NCBI GenBank assembly: GCA_934462705.1 | Contig: CAKSIH010000018.1 | Coordinates: 1-14,969 of the forward strand | Source of the DNA: an uncultured Eubacteriales bacterium | GTDB taxonomy: Bacteria; Bacillota; Clostridia; Oscillospirales; Acutalibacteraceae | Reading direction: 5' to 3' | Length of the DNA stretch: 14,969 nucleotides | Shown here: positions 6,384-12,717 of the stretch, in pieces | How the letters are laid out: every line of letters starts with the position of its first letter | Numbering within the stretch: position 1 is the stretch's first letter | The notes under the pieces: model-generated | The model's input: the letters and a program-made list of their open reading frames with translations, nothing else | What the model was told of the DNA's origin: nothing | The model's database searches: none | Program-made: the position numbers and the translations under genes

Positions 6384-7190
6384 ATGGCAACGAAAATTTT
6401 ATTTGAGGATAGTGAAACTGTTCCTGTAAGCATGCTTTTAAGAAAATCTTATAATGGAAATAACATCTTTTTTTCAGGCGGTTGCAATAACTTATTGAGT
6501 AAAGCAGTTAAAATTCAAAATCCAGGTGATATAATTATAATTTATTATGATGTAGCACCTAATAACAGCAAAACAACAAAGGGCTATCGAGATTTATGTA
6601 AAACAATTAAAACAAAAAATATCAAAGATATGATAGTTATACCAATAATATGTATAGAATACATTGTTATTAAGTGTTTATACAAATATAATCAATTGTC
6701 TATTCCAAATAGATGTAAAGATATTGAAAAATATCTTATAAAAGATTTGGATTGGAATACATATGTTAATAATAATAAAAATAATAAAATGCTTAATAAC
6801 TACATAACTTCTTCTCTAGAGCATTTTTATAAATATGTATTGAGTCAAATTCAACCACAAATATGCAAGCTCAATTCTCATGCTTATTTAGACAATAAAA
6901 TTGATTGGACTTCCGGAAAAGGAAAATTTTTCTATAGAGATTGTCCATGTGAATATTATTGTAATACAAAGTGCAAAGATAAACTACAACTAAAGGCTGA
7001 AAGACTATATCAGGAATTACCATTAGCAACAATAAAAGATAATATAGATAAACAAAATATAGAGAATTTACTTGGGATAAAATTGGTTAAGAGACAATTA
7101 ATAGATGTTGAAAAAGAAAGAATAGATTTTTATGATAAGTTATGCATTAATATGGGGGTAAATGGGATAAAAATAAAGCTGGAAATATAA
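6384..7190 (+). CDS. Cys-cluster protein, third gene of the ATPase operon
   Basis: A 268-aa protein that starts one base after the ATPase stop codon, with GAGGAG inside the end of that gene, so translation is probably coupled. The N-terminal 100 residues look like an alternating alpha/beta domain: ILFEDSETVPVSMLL (5-19) and IIIIYYDVAPNN (50-61) place an acidic residue after each of two hydrophobic strands, loosely recalling Toprim-like nuclease domains. The second aspartate of a Toprim DxD is missing. The C-terminal half has a tight cluster, C187, C189, C193 and C197 (DCPCEYYCNTKCKD), suited to zinc or an iron-sulfur centre. There is no signal peptide. A nuclease or effector role is speculative. 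Confidence 0.65.
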   Translation: MATKILFEDSETVPVSMLLRKSYNGNNIFFSGGCNNLLSKAVKIQNPGDIIIIYYDVAPNNSKTTKGYRDLCKTIKTKNIKDMIVIPIICIEYIVIKCLYKYNQLSIPNRCKDIEKYLIKDLDWNTYVNNNKNNKMLNNYITSSLEHFYKYVLSQIQPQICKLNSHAYLDNKIDWTSGKGKFFYRDCPCEYYCNTKCKDKLQLKAERLYQELPLATIKDNIDKQNIENLLGIKLVKRQLIDVEKERIDFYDKLCINMGVNGIKIKLEI

Positions 7191-7257
7191 CATTGTAATT
7201 TGAATAGAGGCAATGTTTATTATGCAGAAACGATTTTGGGAAAATACAAAATACAAT

Positions 7258-7294
7258 CAATGCACTTCATTACCCGATGGAGTGCATTTTTTTC
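7258..7294 (+). terminator. Strong rho-independent terminator of the ATPase operon
   Basis: ATGCACTTCAT (7260-7270) pairs with ATGGAGTGCAT (7277-7287) over 11 positions with one G-U. A run of seven T residues (7287-7293) follows. Confidence 0.9.
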
Positions 7295-7351
7295 TACCTT
7301 ACTAAAAATATAAATTAAAAATTTACAATTTTTAAGAAAGGTAGGAGCAAC

Positions 7352-8758
7352 ATGGAAAAGCGTATTTTAATCAAGCGAAAAGTAATAAAAGCAATAGCAG
7401 TGTTTATATTTTTCATAGCAATATTCATGTTTAATCCACTCCAAGCATATGCGGATGATGACGCAAGCATAGGTCAGGTGATGAACCTTAGTTCATACAG
7501 TAGTAATGAAACCGACGAGTCATCAAACGAACAAGCCAGCTATCTATATTGGGCTGCATCTGGTGAGCGAAGTGGAATCATGTTATATGTAATAGATGAA
7601 AAAGGTGAAACACGTGGTAAAGCAATCATCATGGAGGAAGCGGGCACGATTAAGTATGGTGATTACATTAAAACTGGTTTAGGTGGCAAAAAAGGAATAA
7701 AAGGAGCAATGCATCTTAATCCTAAAACATCAGTAACATTAGGAAATAATCGTACATACGATTATGCAGCTGGAGTAACCCCAGTAACATATACGAATGG
7801 ATGGCAAGCCACAGGTTCCCAGTCCATGGCATACTTAATGCAGACAGTACCTAATTATGATTTAACTATAGGTACTGTATCAATGCCATGTCCACGTTGG
7901 GCATATTATGTACTAAAAACTGGTGCTAGTGGAAAAGAGGCACTTAAACAATTAGCCAAACCCGACACAAAATGGCATGCAATAGTAGAGCCAGTCTCAA
8001 TCAATTATATGTATACCAACAATACATTTGCGAATGATGTAACAGATGCAACAGGCATGACATGGCATGCAGGAGACCCAATGCCAGATGGAGCAACAAA
8101 TAATAATTATTGGTATCCAAGGGTACACTTTGGAACAGCATATCAATTATTAGGAGAATCAAATAGAGTAGGTGGAGCAGGTGGAGGAGAATACACCTAT
8201 AAGTTTTATAACACTCAGTTACCATATAGTCTATGCTTAGAGCATGATTTAGAGTTACCAACATTTAATGGTACGAGTACGGGTGGTTCAAAGGTGGTTT
8301 ATCCAGCAGTAAGCAGTAAAGTACATCGTATAAGTAGTTCATCAGAGATAGCGAGTGATGGTGTAGCGATAGCCTCCATCGACATTACAGGTTTTTCCCT
8401 CCCTCCCATTCATACCTATGGTGGTTCAACCCCAGGCAATACAGAGAACCCAGACCCACCAAAAGATGGAAAGTGTACGATAAAGAAGTTATATTATACA
8501 GAGGTATTAAATCCCGATGGCACGATAGCGGAGGCAGAGAAAGATAAGCATAAGTTTAGTCGCTCAAAAACCACGAATTATATCAGTGTAGATAATGAAT
8601 CAGGCTATGTCCTCGAAGGTTGGAAGGCATCATCAAAATCGCATTCATTGAATAGCAAGAGAGACTTTAATTCAATAGGCAGTGTCACCCAGCAAGGTAC
8701 ATCCTCATCAGTCATAACCATTGGTGCCAATGATAATTTATATGTCCTCATGGTTTAA
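7352..8758 (+). CDS. Secreted protein with a C-terminal beta-domain, 468 aa
   Basis: The N-terminus has a basic segment (MEKRILIKRK), a long hydrophobic core and a signal-peptidase I site after QAYA (residue 34, followed by DDD). The mature part is rich in Gly, Thr, Ser, Tyr and Trp, as in extracellular proteins. A linker (PGNTENPDPPKDG, about 364-376) separates a large N-terminal region from a C-terminal domain of about 90 residues that ends LYVLMV. That ending resembles the last strand of beta-domains repeated in giant surface proteins of gut Clostridia, so this may be a shortened relative. No LPXTG motif or C-terminal membrane anchor is visible, so it is either released or held by partners. 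AGGAG precedes ATG 7352. Its place just before rep would suit an adsorption protein, but that is a guess. Confidence 0.75.
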   Translation: MEKRILIKRKVIKAIAVFIFFIAIFMFNPLQAYADDDASIGQVMNLSSYSSNETDESSNEQASYLYWAASGERSGIMLYVIDEKGETRGKAIIMEEAGTIKYGDYIKTGLGGKKGIKGAMHLNPKTSVTLGNNRTYDYAAGVTPVTYTNGWQATGSQSMAYLMQTVPNYDLTIGTVSMPCPRWAYYVLKTGASGKEALKQLAKPDTKWHAIVEPVSINYMYTNNTFANDVTDATGMTWHAGDPMPDGATNNNYWYPRVHFGTAYQLLGESNRVGGAGGGEYTYKFYNTQLPYSLCLEHDLELPTFNGTSTGGSKVVYPAVSSKVHRISSSSEIASDGVAIASIDITGFSLPPIHTYGGSTPGNTENPDPPKDGKCTIKKLYYTEVLNPDGTIAEAEKDKHKFSRSKTTNYISVDNESGYVLEGWKASSKSHSLNSKRDFNSIGSVTQQGTSSSVITIGANDNLYVLMV

Positions 8759-8801
8759 TCTTCTAAAACGTATTATTTAAGAATCAAGTCATATCTCACT
8801 C

Positions 8802-8825
8802 ATTTCAATAATATTGAAAATTTCA
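8802..8825. repeat. Perfect dyad plus iteron-like repeat upstream of rep
   Basis: TTTCAATAATATTGAAA (8803-8819) is an 8-bp inverted repeat around one base. Its right half runs into AATATTGAAAATTTCA (8810-8825), which recurs nearly unchanged at 11654-11669 and 11688-11703. It is a candidate Rep-binding or origin element; the rest of 8759-8919 shows no gene. Confidence 0.4.
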
Positions 8826-8919
8826 AAAATGCATTTCAAGAAAAAAATATGACACAATCAAATCCTTTATTTCAATATGAAAAATGTTTAAAATACCAAT
8901 ATCGTTAGCTATGTTTATC

Positions 8920-8928
8920 TGTTATACT
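8920..8928 (+). promoter_or_regulatory. Extended -10 promoter of the rep gene
   Basis: TG-T-TATACT (8920-8928) is an extended -10 element 25 bases upstream of ATG 8953. No good -35 hexamer is visible at the normal distance, which is acceptable for extended -10 promoters. Confidence 0.5.
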
Positions 8929-8952
8929 TTGGGTATATATGGGAGGTGAAAT

Positions 8953-9879
8953 ATGAGTGGAGCAGAATACATAGAAAATGGATATAAAATAAAAATTGGC
9001 AGAAAGCGGACAAGGGTAACAACGTATGAGAATATGCGGTTACATACAACAAAGCCGATAAAGAGCGATAAGCAGAAAAAGATAAAACCTACAATACCAA
9101 GTGATTATGCAGGGTTTAATTATTATAATCGTATGAAGAACCGAAGGAGCACAATACGTGAGATATGTTATAACAGTTTTGATATTCCAAATGTCGTAAT
9201 GATTACACTGACTTATGACAGTACAAAACTTGACAGCAGCATATGCAGTGATCTGGTACAGTCGCATTATGAGTTTAAGAAATTTATCCAGAGGGTATGT
9301 TCGCATTATGATAATTTTAGGTATCTTGCGACATTTAACAGACAGACAAATGGAAACTGGCACTACCATGTAATGTGCAACTTCCAAAACGACATAAGTA
9401 ATAATATAATACAGAATCTTTGGAAGAATGGGTTTACTTATGTTACTGAGATTAAGTCAATGGATGGCTATAGGACAGCTGTACAATACTTAATAGATAA
9501 CATGAATGATGCATCGGGTGAATTAAAGGGCAAAAGAGGTTTTTTATATTCAAAGAATTGTGAGCGTGACATTGTAATAGATTCATGGCACGCTGATCAA
9601 GAGGATGAATTTGCAGAGGCTTTTGAGCGTGTTGCAAGTACTGATAGAAAGATACTGTATGAAACGAGAAATCATCTGGGAGTAAAAGGTCAGACAGTGA
9701 ACGAGCAGACAGGCGAGGTGTCAGAGTATCACATACCAGACAGGGAACTTACAACAGCACTTGAACAGGCTGGATATGAGAGCTGGGATGGAGTTTATAC
9801 GCACTTAACATCATCGGCAGATTTTTCAGACAGGTTTGCACCCCTGCTGCCAGCAACAGAAAAAGTTAAACCAAAGTAG
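8953..9879 (+). CDS. rep: HUH rolling-circle replication initiator (Rep)
   Basis: A 308-aa Rep with the three motifs of HUH endonucleases in order. Motif 1 is VMITLTYD (82-89). Motif 2 is GNWHYHVM, with metal-binding His137 and His139. Motif 3 is TAVQYLIDNM, with candidate nucleophile Tyr179, followed by GKRGFLYSKN as in many phage and plasmid Reps (a basic, Ser-containing segment after the Tyr helix). Such proteins nick a hairpin origin, stay covalently bound and drive rolling-circle replication. No helicase domain is fused. The Lys commonly found three residues after the Tyr is Asp182 here. GGAGG six bases before ATG 8953 fixes the start. The fold type fits plasmids, filamentous phages and single-strand satellites, but does not decide between them. 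Confidence 0.88.
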   Translation: MSGAEYIENGYKIKIGRKRTRVTTYENMRLHTTKPIKSDKQKKIKPTIPSDYAGFNYYNRMKNRRSTIREICYNSFDIPNVVMITLTYDSTKLDSSICSDLVQSHYEFKKFIQRVCSHYDNFRYLATFNRQTNGNWHYHVMCNFQNDISNNIIQNLWKNGFTYVTEIKSMDGYRTAVQYLIDNMNDASGELKGKRGFLYSKNCERDIVIDSWHADQEDEFAEAFERVASTDRKILYETRNHLGVKGQTVNEQTGEVSEYHIPDRELTTALEQAGYESWDGVYTHLTSSADFSDRFAPLLPATEKVKPK

Positions 9880-9932
9880 TAAATAAAAGGGCATTTAGCA
9901 CAATTATTTATACAGCTTCATATACATCTAAA

Positions 9933-9961
9933 TCAATTAAAGTAAAAAACAGTTTAATTGA
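9933..9961. repeat. 9-bp inverted repeat before the SH3b lipoprotein gene
   Basis: TCAATTAAA (9933-9941) and TTTAATTGA (9953-9961) are perfect complements separated by 11 bases, ending just before the Shine-Dalgarno GGAGG (9963-9967). This is a possible operator or RNA hairpin controlling the lipoprotein. Confidence 0.4.
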
Positions 9962-9978
9962 TGGAGGAAAAGATAGGC

Positions 9979-10782
9979 ATGAAATACATGAAGTTAAAGC
10001 AAGCTGGCATAGGTATAGTTTGTGCGATAATGTTTATGGGGTGTGGCAGTACAGAGAAAGCAGTAACAAAGGATGTTACTGAAATTACCGATAAACGTGC
10101 AGTGACAGAGAGCGAAGAAACAACTGAACGAATTGAGCAGACAACAGAAGTTGAGGAAAAGCATGATACTGAGGTAGTTCAGCCTGTGCAGACTGAAACA
10201 GAACAAAGTGAGCAAGTAAGTGAGGCAATGACAGAGCCAGCACAGTCAGTAGAGCCAGAATATACAGTAGTACCAATGGATGTGCAGGTAATGTATGTTC
10301 AACAGACTTTAAATTTAAGAAATGGTGCAGGAACTGATTATGAAAAGATTGGAAGTTTAGCACAGAATGAGCAAATAGTCGTAAATGGCTATGTTGATAC
10401 AGCTAATGGAAAATGGTATCAATTACAGAATGATGATGGTAGTATAAAAGGGTTTGTATCTGCATCATATGTAGGTACATCAAAAGTTGAAATCAAAAAG
10501 CCAACACCAAAGAAAACCACCACTTCAAACAACAGCGCAAGCAGCAGTAAAAACAACAGCAACAGTTCAAGTGGTGGTAGCAGTTCAAGCAGTAGTAATA
10601 ACAGTAACAGCGGAAGTAGTTCAAGCAATAGTTCATCATCAGCACCAGTAGAAAGTGTAAGTTCAGATGATGGAGCAACAGTTCCAGCAGGAGCTACAGG
10701 TGATGGCTCCGGATCTAGCAGAGAAAACCGTGGCAATTCAGGAGCAAAGTCAGGAACAATTGCCGGAGGAAATCTTCAATAG
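9979..10782 (+). CDS. SH3b-domain lipoprotein
   Basis: The protein has 267 residues from ATG 9979, chosen because GGAGG lies eleven bases upstream; a TTG at 9958 and an ATG at 9961 are in frame but would put residues before the signal peptide. The type II signal peptide ends in lipobox MFMGC (Cys22). A long Thr/Glu/Gln-rich stalk follows, then a bacterial SH3 domain (about 105-166) with the hallmark LNLRNGAGTDYEKIG and GFVSASYVG. The C-terminus is a Ser/Asn/Gly-rich low-complexity tail encoded by repetitive AGC/AAC/AGT codons (10520-10650). SH3b domains bind peptidoglycan or peptides, so the protein should span from membrane to wall. Its start, MKYMKLKQ, resembles the KYMKVKK of the SLH-like lipoprotein. 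Confidence 0.85.
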   Translation: MKYMKLKQAGIGIVCAIMFMGCGSTEKAVTKDVTEITDKRAVTESEETTERIEQTTEVEEKHDTEVVQPVQTETEQSEQVSEAMTEPAQSVEPEYTVVPMDVQVMYVQQTLNLRNGAGTDYEKIGSLAQNEQIVVNGYVDTANGKWYQLQNDDGSIKGFVSASYVGTSKVEIKKPTPKKTTTSNNSASSSKNNSNSSSGGSSSSSSNNSNSGSSSSNSSSSAPVESVSSDDGATVPAGATGDGSGSSRENRGNSGAKSGTIAGGNLQ

Positions 10783-10799
10783 CATAGTAATTAAGCAAT

Positions 10800-10822
10800 G
10801 GGGCCTAGTGAGACTAGGTCCC
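10800..10822 (+). terminator. Terminator-like hairpin after the SH3b lipoprotein
   Basis: GGGGCCTAGT (10800-10809) and ACTAGGTCCC (10813-10822) pair along ten positions with one G-U and a GAG loop. AAGCATTTT follows. The same GCATT follows the hairpins at 166-189 and 3727-3748. Confidence 0.6.
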
Positions 10823-10848
10823 AAGCATTTTAAAGAGAGGTGGAGAAA

Positions 10849-10925
10849 ATGAGAAATACTAGTTTAGACAGTTTTTATCATTAATACTTGCAATAATAAT
10901 GGTCATAACATTTCAATTAAAATAG
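10849..10925 (+). pseudogene. Decayed small membrane or signal-peptide gene
   Basis: A ribosome binding site (AGAGGTGGAG) precedes ATG 10849, but the frame stops after 11 codons (MRNTSLDSFYH). Shifting the frame by one base reveals FRQFLSLILAIIMVITFQLK up to TAG 10923-10925. Together they read like a Clostridial signal peptide (MRNT, a basic residue, then FLSLILAIIMVITF) with one base missing. A strong terminator follows 9 bases later, so either most of a secreted-protein gene was deleted or a tiny membrane peptide was inactivated. A functional 11-aa leader peptide is the alternative. Confidence 0.4.
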
Positions 10926-10933
10926 TTTATTTT

Positions 10934-10973
10934 GATAGAGCATTTACATTTGGTAGATGCTCTATTATTTTTT
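10934..10973 (+). terminator. Strong rho-independent terminator
   Basis: ATAGAGCATTTAC (10935-10947) pairs with GTAGATGCTCTAT (10953-10965) over 13 positions with one G-U, followed by a T-rich tract to 10973. It ends the rep and lipoprotein unit. Confidence 0.9.
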
Positions 10974-11088
10974 CATTATCAGCAAAGAAAAGGTGCAAAG
11001 TAAAAACTCCTTACAGTGTGCTACACCTCGCACAATACATAGATATGAAATAAAATAAAAGAAATTAAAGTGCAGGAGGGCATGAGTT

Positions 11089-11277
11089 ATGCAGATAAGA
11101 CTAAGAGGACATAAGGAAAAAAACAAAGTGGTCATCTTAATGTCGATTCCAACAGCTAAGGAAAAAGAGGTCATTACAATGCTGTTACCAGACAATGGCG
11201 ATTGGAGAGCAGACATGGAGTGTTACGATAAGGTACTGGCGGCATATGAGGAACGCTGGGAAAAGACATTACACTGA
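11089..11277 (+). CDS. Small protein of a tandem paralogous pair, 62 aa (copy 1)
   Basis: I do not recognise this family. The protein shares its frame, length and most of its C-terminal half with the next gene: MQI at the start, then GDWRADMECYD and AYEERWEKTLH, against GDWRADVEFYD and AYRKRLRKALH. The leader is duplicated too (GGAGGGCATGAG, then TATGCAGATAA). The start is ATG 11089, nine bases after GGAGG; an ATG three bases after the Shine-Dalgarno opens a ten-codon overlapping frame. The fold is likely a few strands followed by a C-terminal helix. There is no signal peptide. It is probably cytosolic, possibly a nucleic-acid or protein-binding accessory factor. Confidence 0.7.
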   Translation: MQIRLRGHKEKNKVVILMSIPTAKEKEVITMLLPDNGDWRADMECYDKVLAAYEERWEKTLH

Positions 11278-11304
11278 TAACAATTACAATGGAGGGCATG
11301 AGCT

Positions 11305-11496
11305 ATGCAGATAAAATTTAAGAGTATACGAGAGCGTAACATAATGGGTGTAAATATGGTTTATCCAGATGGACATCCTAGAACAGTATTAATGGCAGAG
11401 CTGCCAATGGATGGAGACTGGAGGGCGGATGTAGAGTTTTATGATGAAATAGAACAGGCATATAGGAAACGTTTACGCAAGGCACTTCACAGCTAA
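11305..11496 (+). CDS. Small protein of a tandem paralogous pair, 63 aa (copy 2)
   Basis: The second copy follows copy 1 after 27 bases and carries the same leader and ribosome binding site. Conserved positions are MQI, the GDWRAD block (about 37-42), the aromatic-Asp pair YD, and the closing AYxxR...KxLH. The N-terminal half has diverged (KFKSIRERNIMGVNMVYPDG), so the C-terminal GDWRAD-helix part is probably the functional core. The DPDG-like PDG turn and MAELPMDGDW suggest a beta-hairpin before the helix. Keeping two diverged copies side by side suggests a heterodimer or subfunctionalisation, which is inference. A terminator 20 bases downstream closes the pair. Confidence 0.7.
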   Translation: MQIKFKSIRERNIMGVNMVYPDGHPRTVLMAELPMDGDWRADVEFYDEIEQAYRKRLRKALHS

Positions 11497-11516
11497 ACAA
11501 TATCCGATAACAGCAA

Positions 11517-11549
11517 GGCATCACAGAAAATGTGGTGTCTTTTCTTTTT
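11517..11549 (+). terminator. Rho-independent terminator after the paralogous pair
   Basis: GGCATCACA (11517-11525) pairs with TGTGGTGTC (11531-11539) over nine positions with two G-U pairs, followed by TTTTCTTTTT. Confidence 0.85.
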
Positions 11550-11653
11550 GTCCAGCATTATCAATTTCCTTAAAAAATAAGTATGCATTTTTAAGACTGG
11601 TTGACAGGGTGGATGCATTGGAAATTTTTATATCAATGGATGTGACAATAAAA

Positions 11654-11703
11654 AATATTGAAAATATGAAAAAATGATAGAAATAAAAATATTGAAAATT
11701 TGA
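11654..11703. repeat. Two iteron-like direct repeats in the non-coding region
   Basis: AATATTGAAAATATGA (11654-11669) and AATATTGAAAATTTGA (11688-11703) lie 34 bases apart, start to start. A third copy ending in TTTCA is at 8810-8825 near rep. TTGAAAA recurs at 11753 and 11781. They are plausible Rep or host-factor binding sites. Confidence 0.45.
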
Positions 11704-11802
11704 GAAAAGTATATCAAGATTTTTTCAAAGTTTTTATTTTTTAGAAAAAATCGGCTTGAAAACAATAAAAAATTAGCAGTTTGAAAAATAAAATAGTTTA
11801 TA

Positions 11803-11866
11803 GGGGAGATTGAGCGAGTGAGTCCGATGCACCGATACCATAACAGATCACTGCGCAGACATCCCC
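11803..11866 (+). other. Possible structured RNA or single-strand DNA element (origin or packaging hairpin)
   Basis: In an otherwise AT-rich gap, a GC-richer block can fold with two nested stems. GGGGA (11803-11807) pairs with TCCCC (11862-11866). GCGAGTGA (11814-11821) pairs with TCACTGCGC (11848-11856) with one bulged base. The 26-base apical loop contains CCGAT twice (11824 and 11832). No open frame explains the block. It could be the single- or double-strand origin, a packaging signal or a non-coding RNA. Confidence 0.4.
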
Positions 11867-12001
11867 AGCAGTTTATCGAATAAAATAACCCGATAGATTA
11901 CCATATCTAAAATACATAGTAAATAAAATATATAACTGCATAGTTGGTTTATTCTTTTGCAATATATTTTAGCAAAGCATATATATCAAAAAAGAGTACA
12001 A

Positions 12002-12130
12002 CTTTTATGTGCAAATTGCATAAAAGGCTAAATTGGTATTAAATTTACAACACTTAATAGTTTGGATAAATGCATATGCAGATTTTTATTAAAGCCTGTC
12101 CAGCTTTTAAAAAACACCCTTAAACACCCT
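12002..12130. repeat. Cluster of dyads and a tandem repeat in the non-coding region
   Basis: CTTTTATG (12002-12009) and CATAAAAG (12019-12026) form an 8-bp inverted repeat around the inner palindrome TGCAAATTGCA. TGCATATGCA (12071-12080) is a perfect 10-bp palindrome. AAACACCCT occurs twice in tandem (12112-12120, 12122-12130). No gene is visible between 11497 and 12257, so this 760-bp stretch is probably regulatory or replicative. Confidence 0.45.
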
Positions 12131-12214
12131 AAAATTGGGAAATTGTGCAGAATTCTGAAAATAAAAAACATACCTTGATTTTGCTTACGTTTTAGCATTT
12201 TTGATGTATTATAA

Positions 12215-12251
12215 CTACAGGAGCTCCTAAAATCAATAAACCTACAGGAGG
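12215..12251 (+). promoter_or_regulatory. Duplicated ribosome-binding motif with an anti-SD element
   Basis: CTACAGGAG occurs at 12215-12223 and 12242-12250; the second copy is the real Shine-Dalgarno of the gene at 12258. CTCCT (12224-12228) forms the palindrome AGGAGCTCCT with the first copy and could equally pair with the second, so a switch in initiation is possible. Confidence 0.35.
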
Positions 12252-12257
12252 AAAAAA

Positions 12258-12608
12258 ATGGAAAGTTTTGTAAGCAATCAAGCGCCTATAATTGGTGCGC
12301 AGACACAAGTAACACAGCAGGCAGCAACAGCCCCTGCAATGGCAACAGCACAGCAGACACCTGCGCTGGACAATATAACAACAGATGCAAAGGCACTGCG
12401 TTTCATAGACAGGGCAGAGGCACAGACCTCAAAAATCATATCATTAATAGGTGATATGAAGAAGCTGTCAAACAAAAAGTATTATACATACTCAGCAGAA
12501 CAAGTCAATGAGATGATAGGTGCAATACAGTCTGCATTAGATGAACTCAAGAAAGAGTTCTTGACAGACACAACAGAAAAGAAGAAAGTGTTTACCTTTT
12601 CTTCTTAA
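12258..12608 (+). CDS. Hypothetical protein, 116 aa, Ala/Gln/Thr-rich N-terminus
   Basis: I do not recognise this protein. The first 40 residues are a low-complexity Ala/Gln/Thr segment (TQVTQQAATAPAMATAQQTP) that is probably disordered. A helical part follows: DAKALRFIDRAEAQTSKIISL (shown as about residues 43-63) and VNEMIGAIQSALDELKKEFL (about 83-102), ending in a basic-aromatic tail, KKKVFTFSS. There is no signal peptide or membrane segment. AGGAGG six bases before ATG 12258 fixes the start. It opens the right-end gene group with the small gene and the large recombinase. A DNA-binding or recombination accessory (directionality) role is possible from position only. Confidence 0.7.
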   Translation: MESFVSNQAPIIGAQTQVTQQAATAPAMATAQQTPALDNITTDAKALRFIDRAEAQTSKIISLIGDMKKLSNKKYYTYSAEQVNEMIGAIQSALDELKKEFLTDTTEKKKVFTFSS

Positions 12609-12629
12609 GAGAAAAGACTAAACAACAAA

Positions 12630-12672
12630 TTTCACGGTTTAGCATATGTTTGCGCATTGCTAAGCTGTGAAA
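12630..12672. repeat. 15-bp inverted repeat after the 116-aa gene
   Basis: TTTCACGGTTTAGCA (12630-12644) pairs along all 15 positions (two G-U) with TGCTAAGCTGTGAAA (12658-12672) around a 13-base loop. There is no T-run, so it is not a standard terminator; it could be a protein-binding dyad, an attenuator or an RNA hairpin. Confidence 0.5.
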
Positions 12673-12687
12673 TAAATGAAAAGGATA

Positions 12688-12717
12688 ACGATACAAAAGA
12701 AAGGATTTTTGTATCGT
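12688..12717 (+). promoter_or_regulatory. 11-bp hairpin with the ribosome binding site in its loop
   Basis: ACGATACAAAA (12688-12698) and TTTTGTATCGT (12707-12717) are perfect complements. The 8-base loop GAAAGGAT contains the only Shine-Dalgarno-like sequence near ATG 12718, and the start codon abuts the stem. A protein binding the hairpin, or the fold itself, could control translation. Confidence 0.5.

Noticed and set aside
6384..7190. Firm Toprim nuclease call for the third operon gene
   Set aside because: The acidic residue after strand one and Asp56 are suggestive, but the DxD pair is incomplete and sequence alone does not settle the fold.
10520..10650. Possible CRISPR or tandem repeat array
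   Set aside because: The repetitiveness is irregular AGC/AAC/AGT codon runs coding for a Ser/Asn linker; there are no regular repeat-spacer units. No CRISPR array or tRNA was seen anywhere in the window.
10419..10736. Leucine-rich open frame on the minus strand
   Set aside because: It is the shadow of the Ser/Asn-rich codon repeats of the SH3b lipoprotein on the other strand.
11550..11676. Open frame of about 40 codons (including LVDRVDALEIFI) just after the terminator
   Set aside because: It has no ATG with a ribosome binding site, sits right after a terminator and runs into the iteron-like repeats; a gene remnant is possible but not supportable.
12160..12216. Sigma-A promoter for the right-end genes (TATTAT near 12208)
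   Set aside because: The -10 is acceptable but no -35 hexamer fits at 16-18 bases; too weak to annotate.
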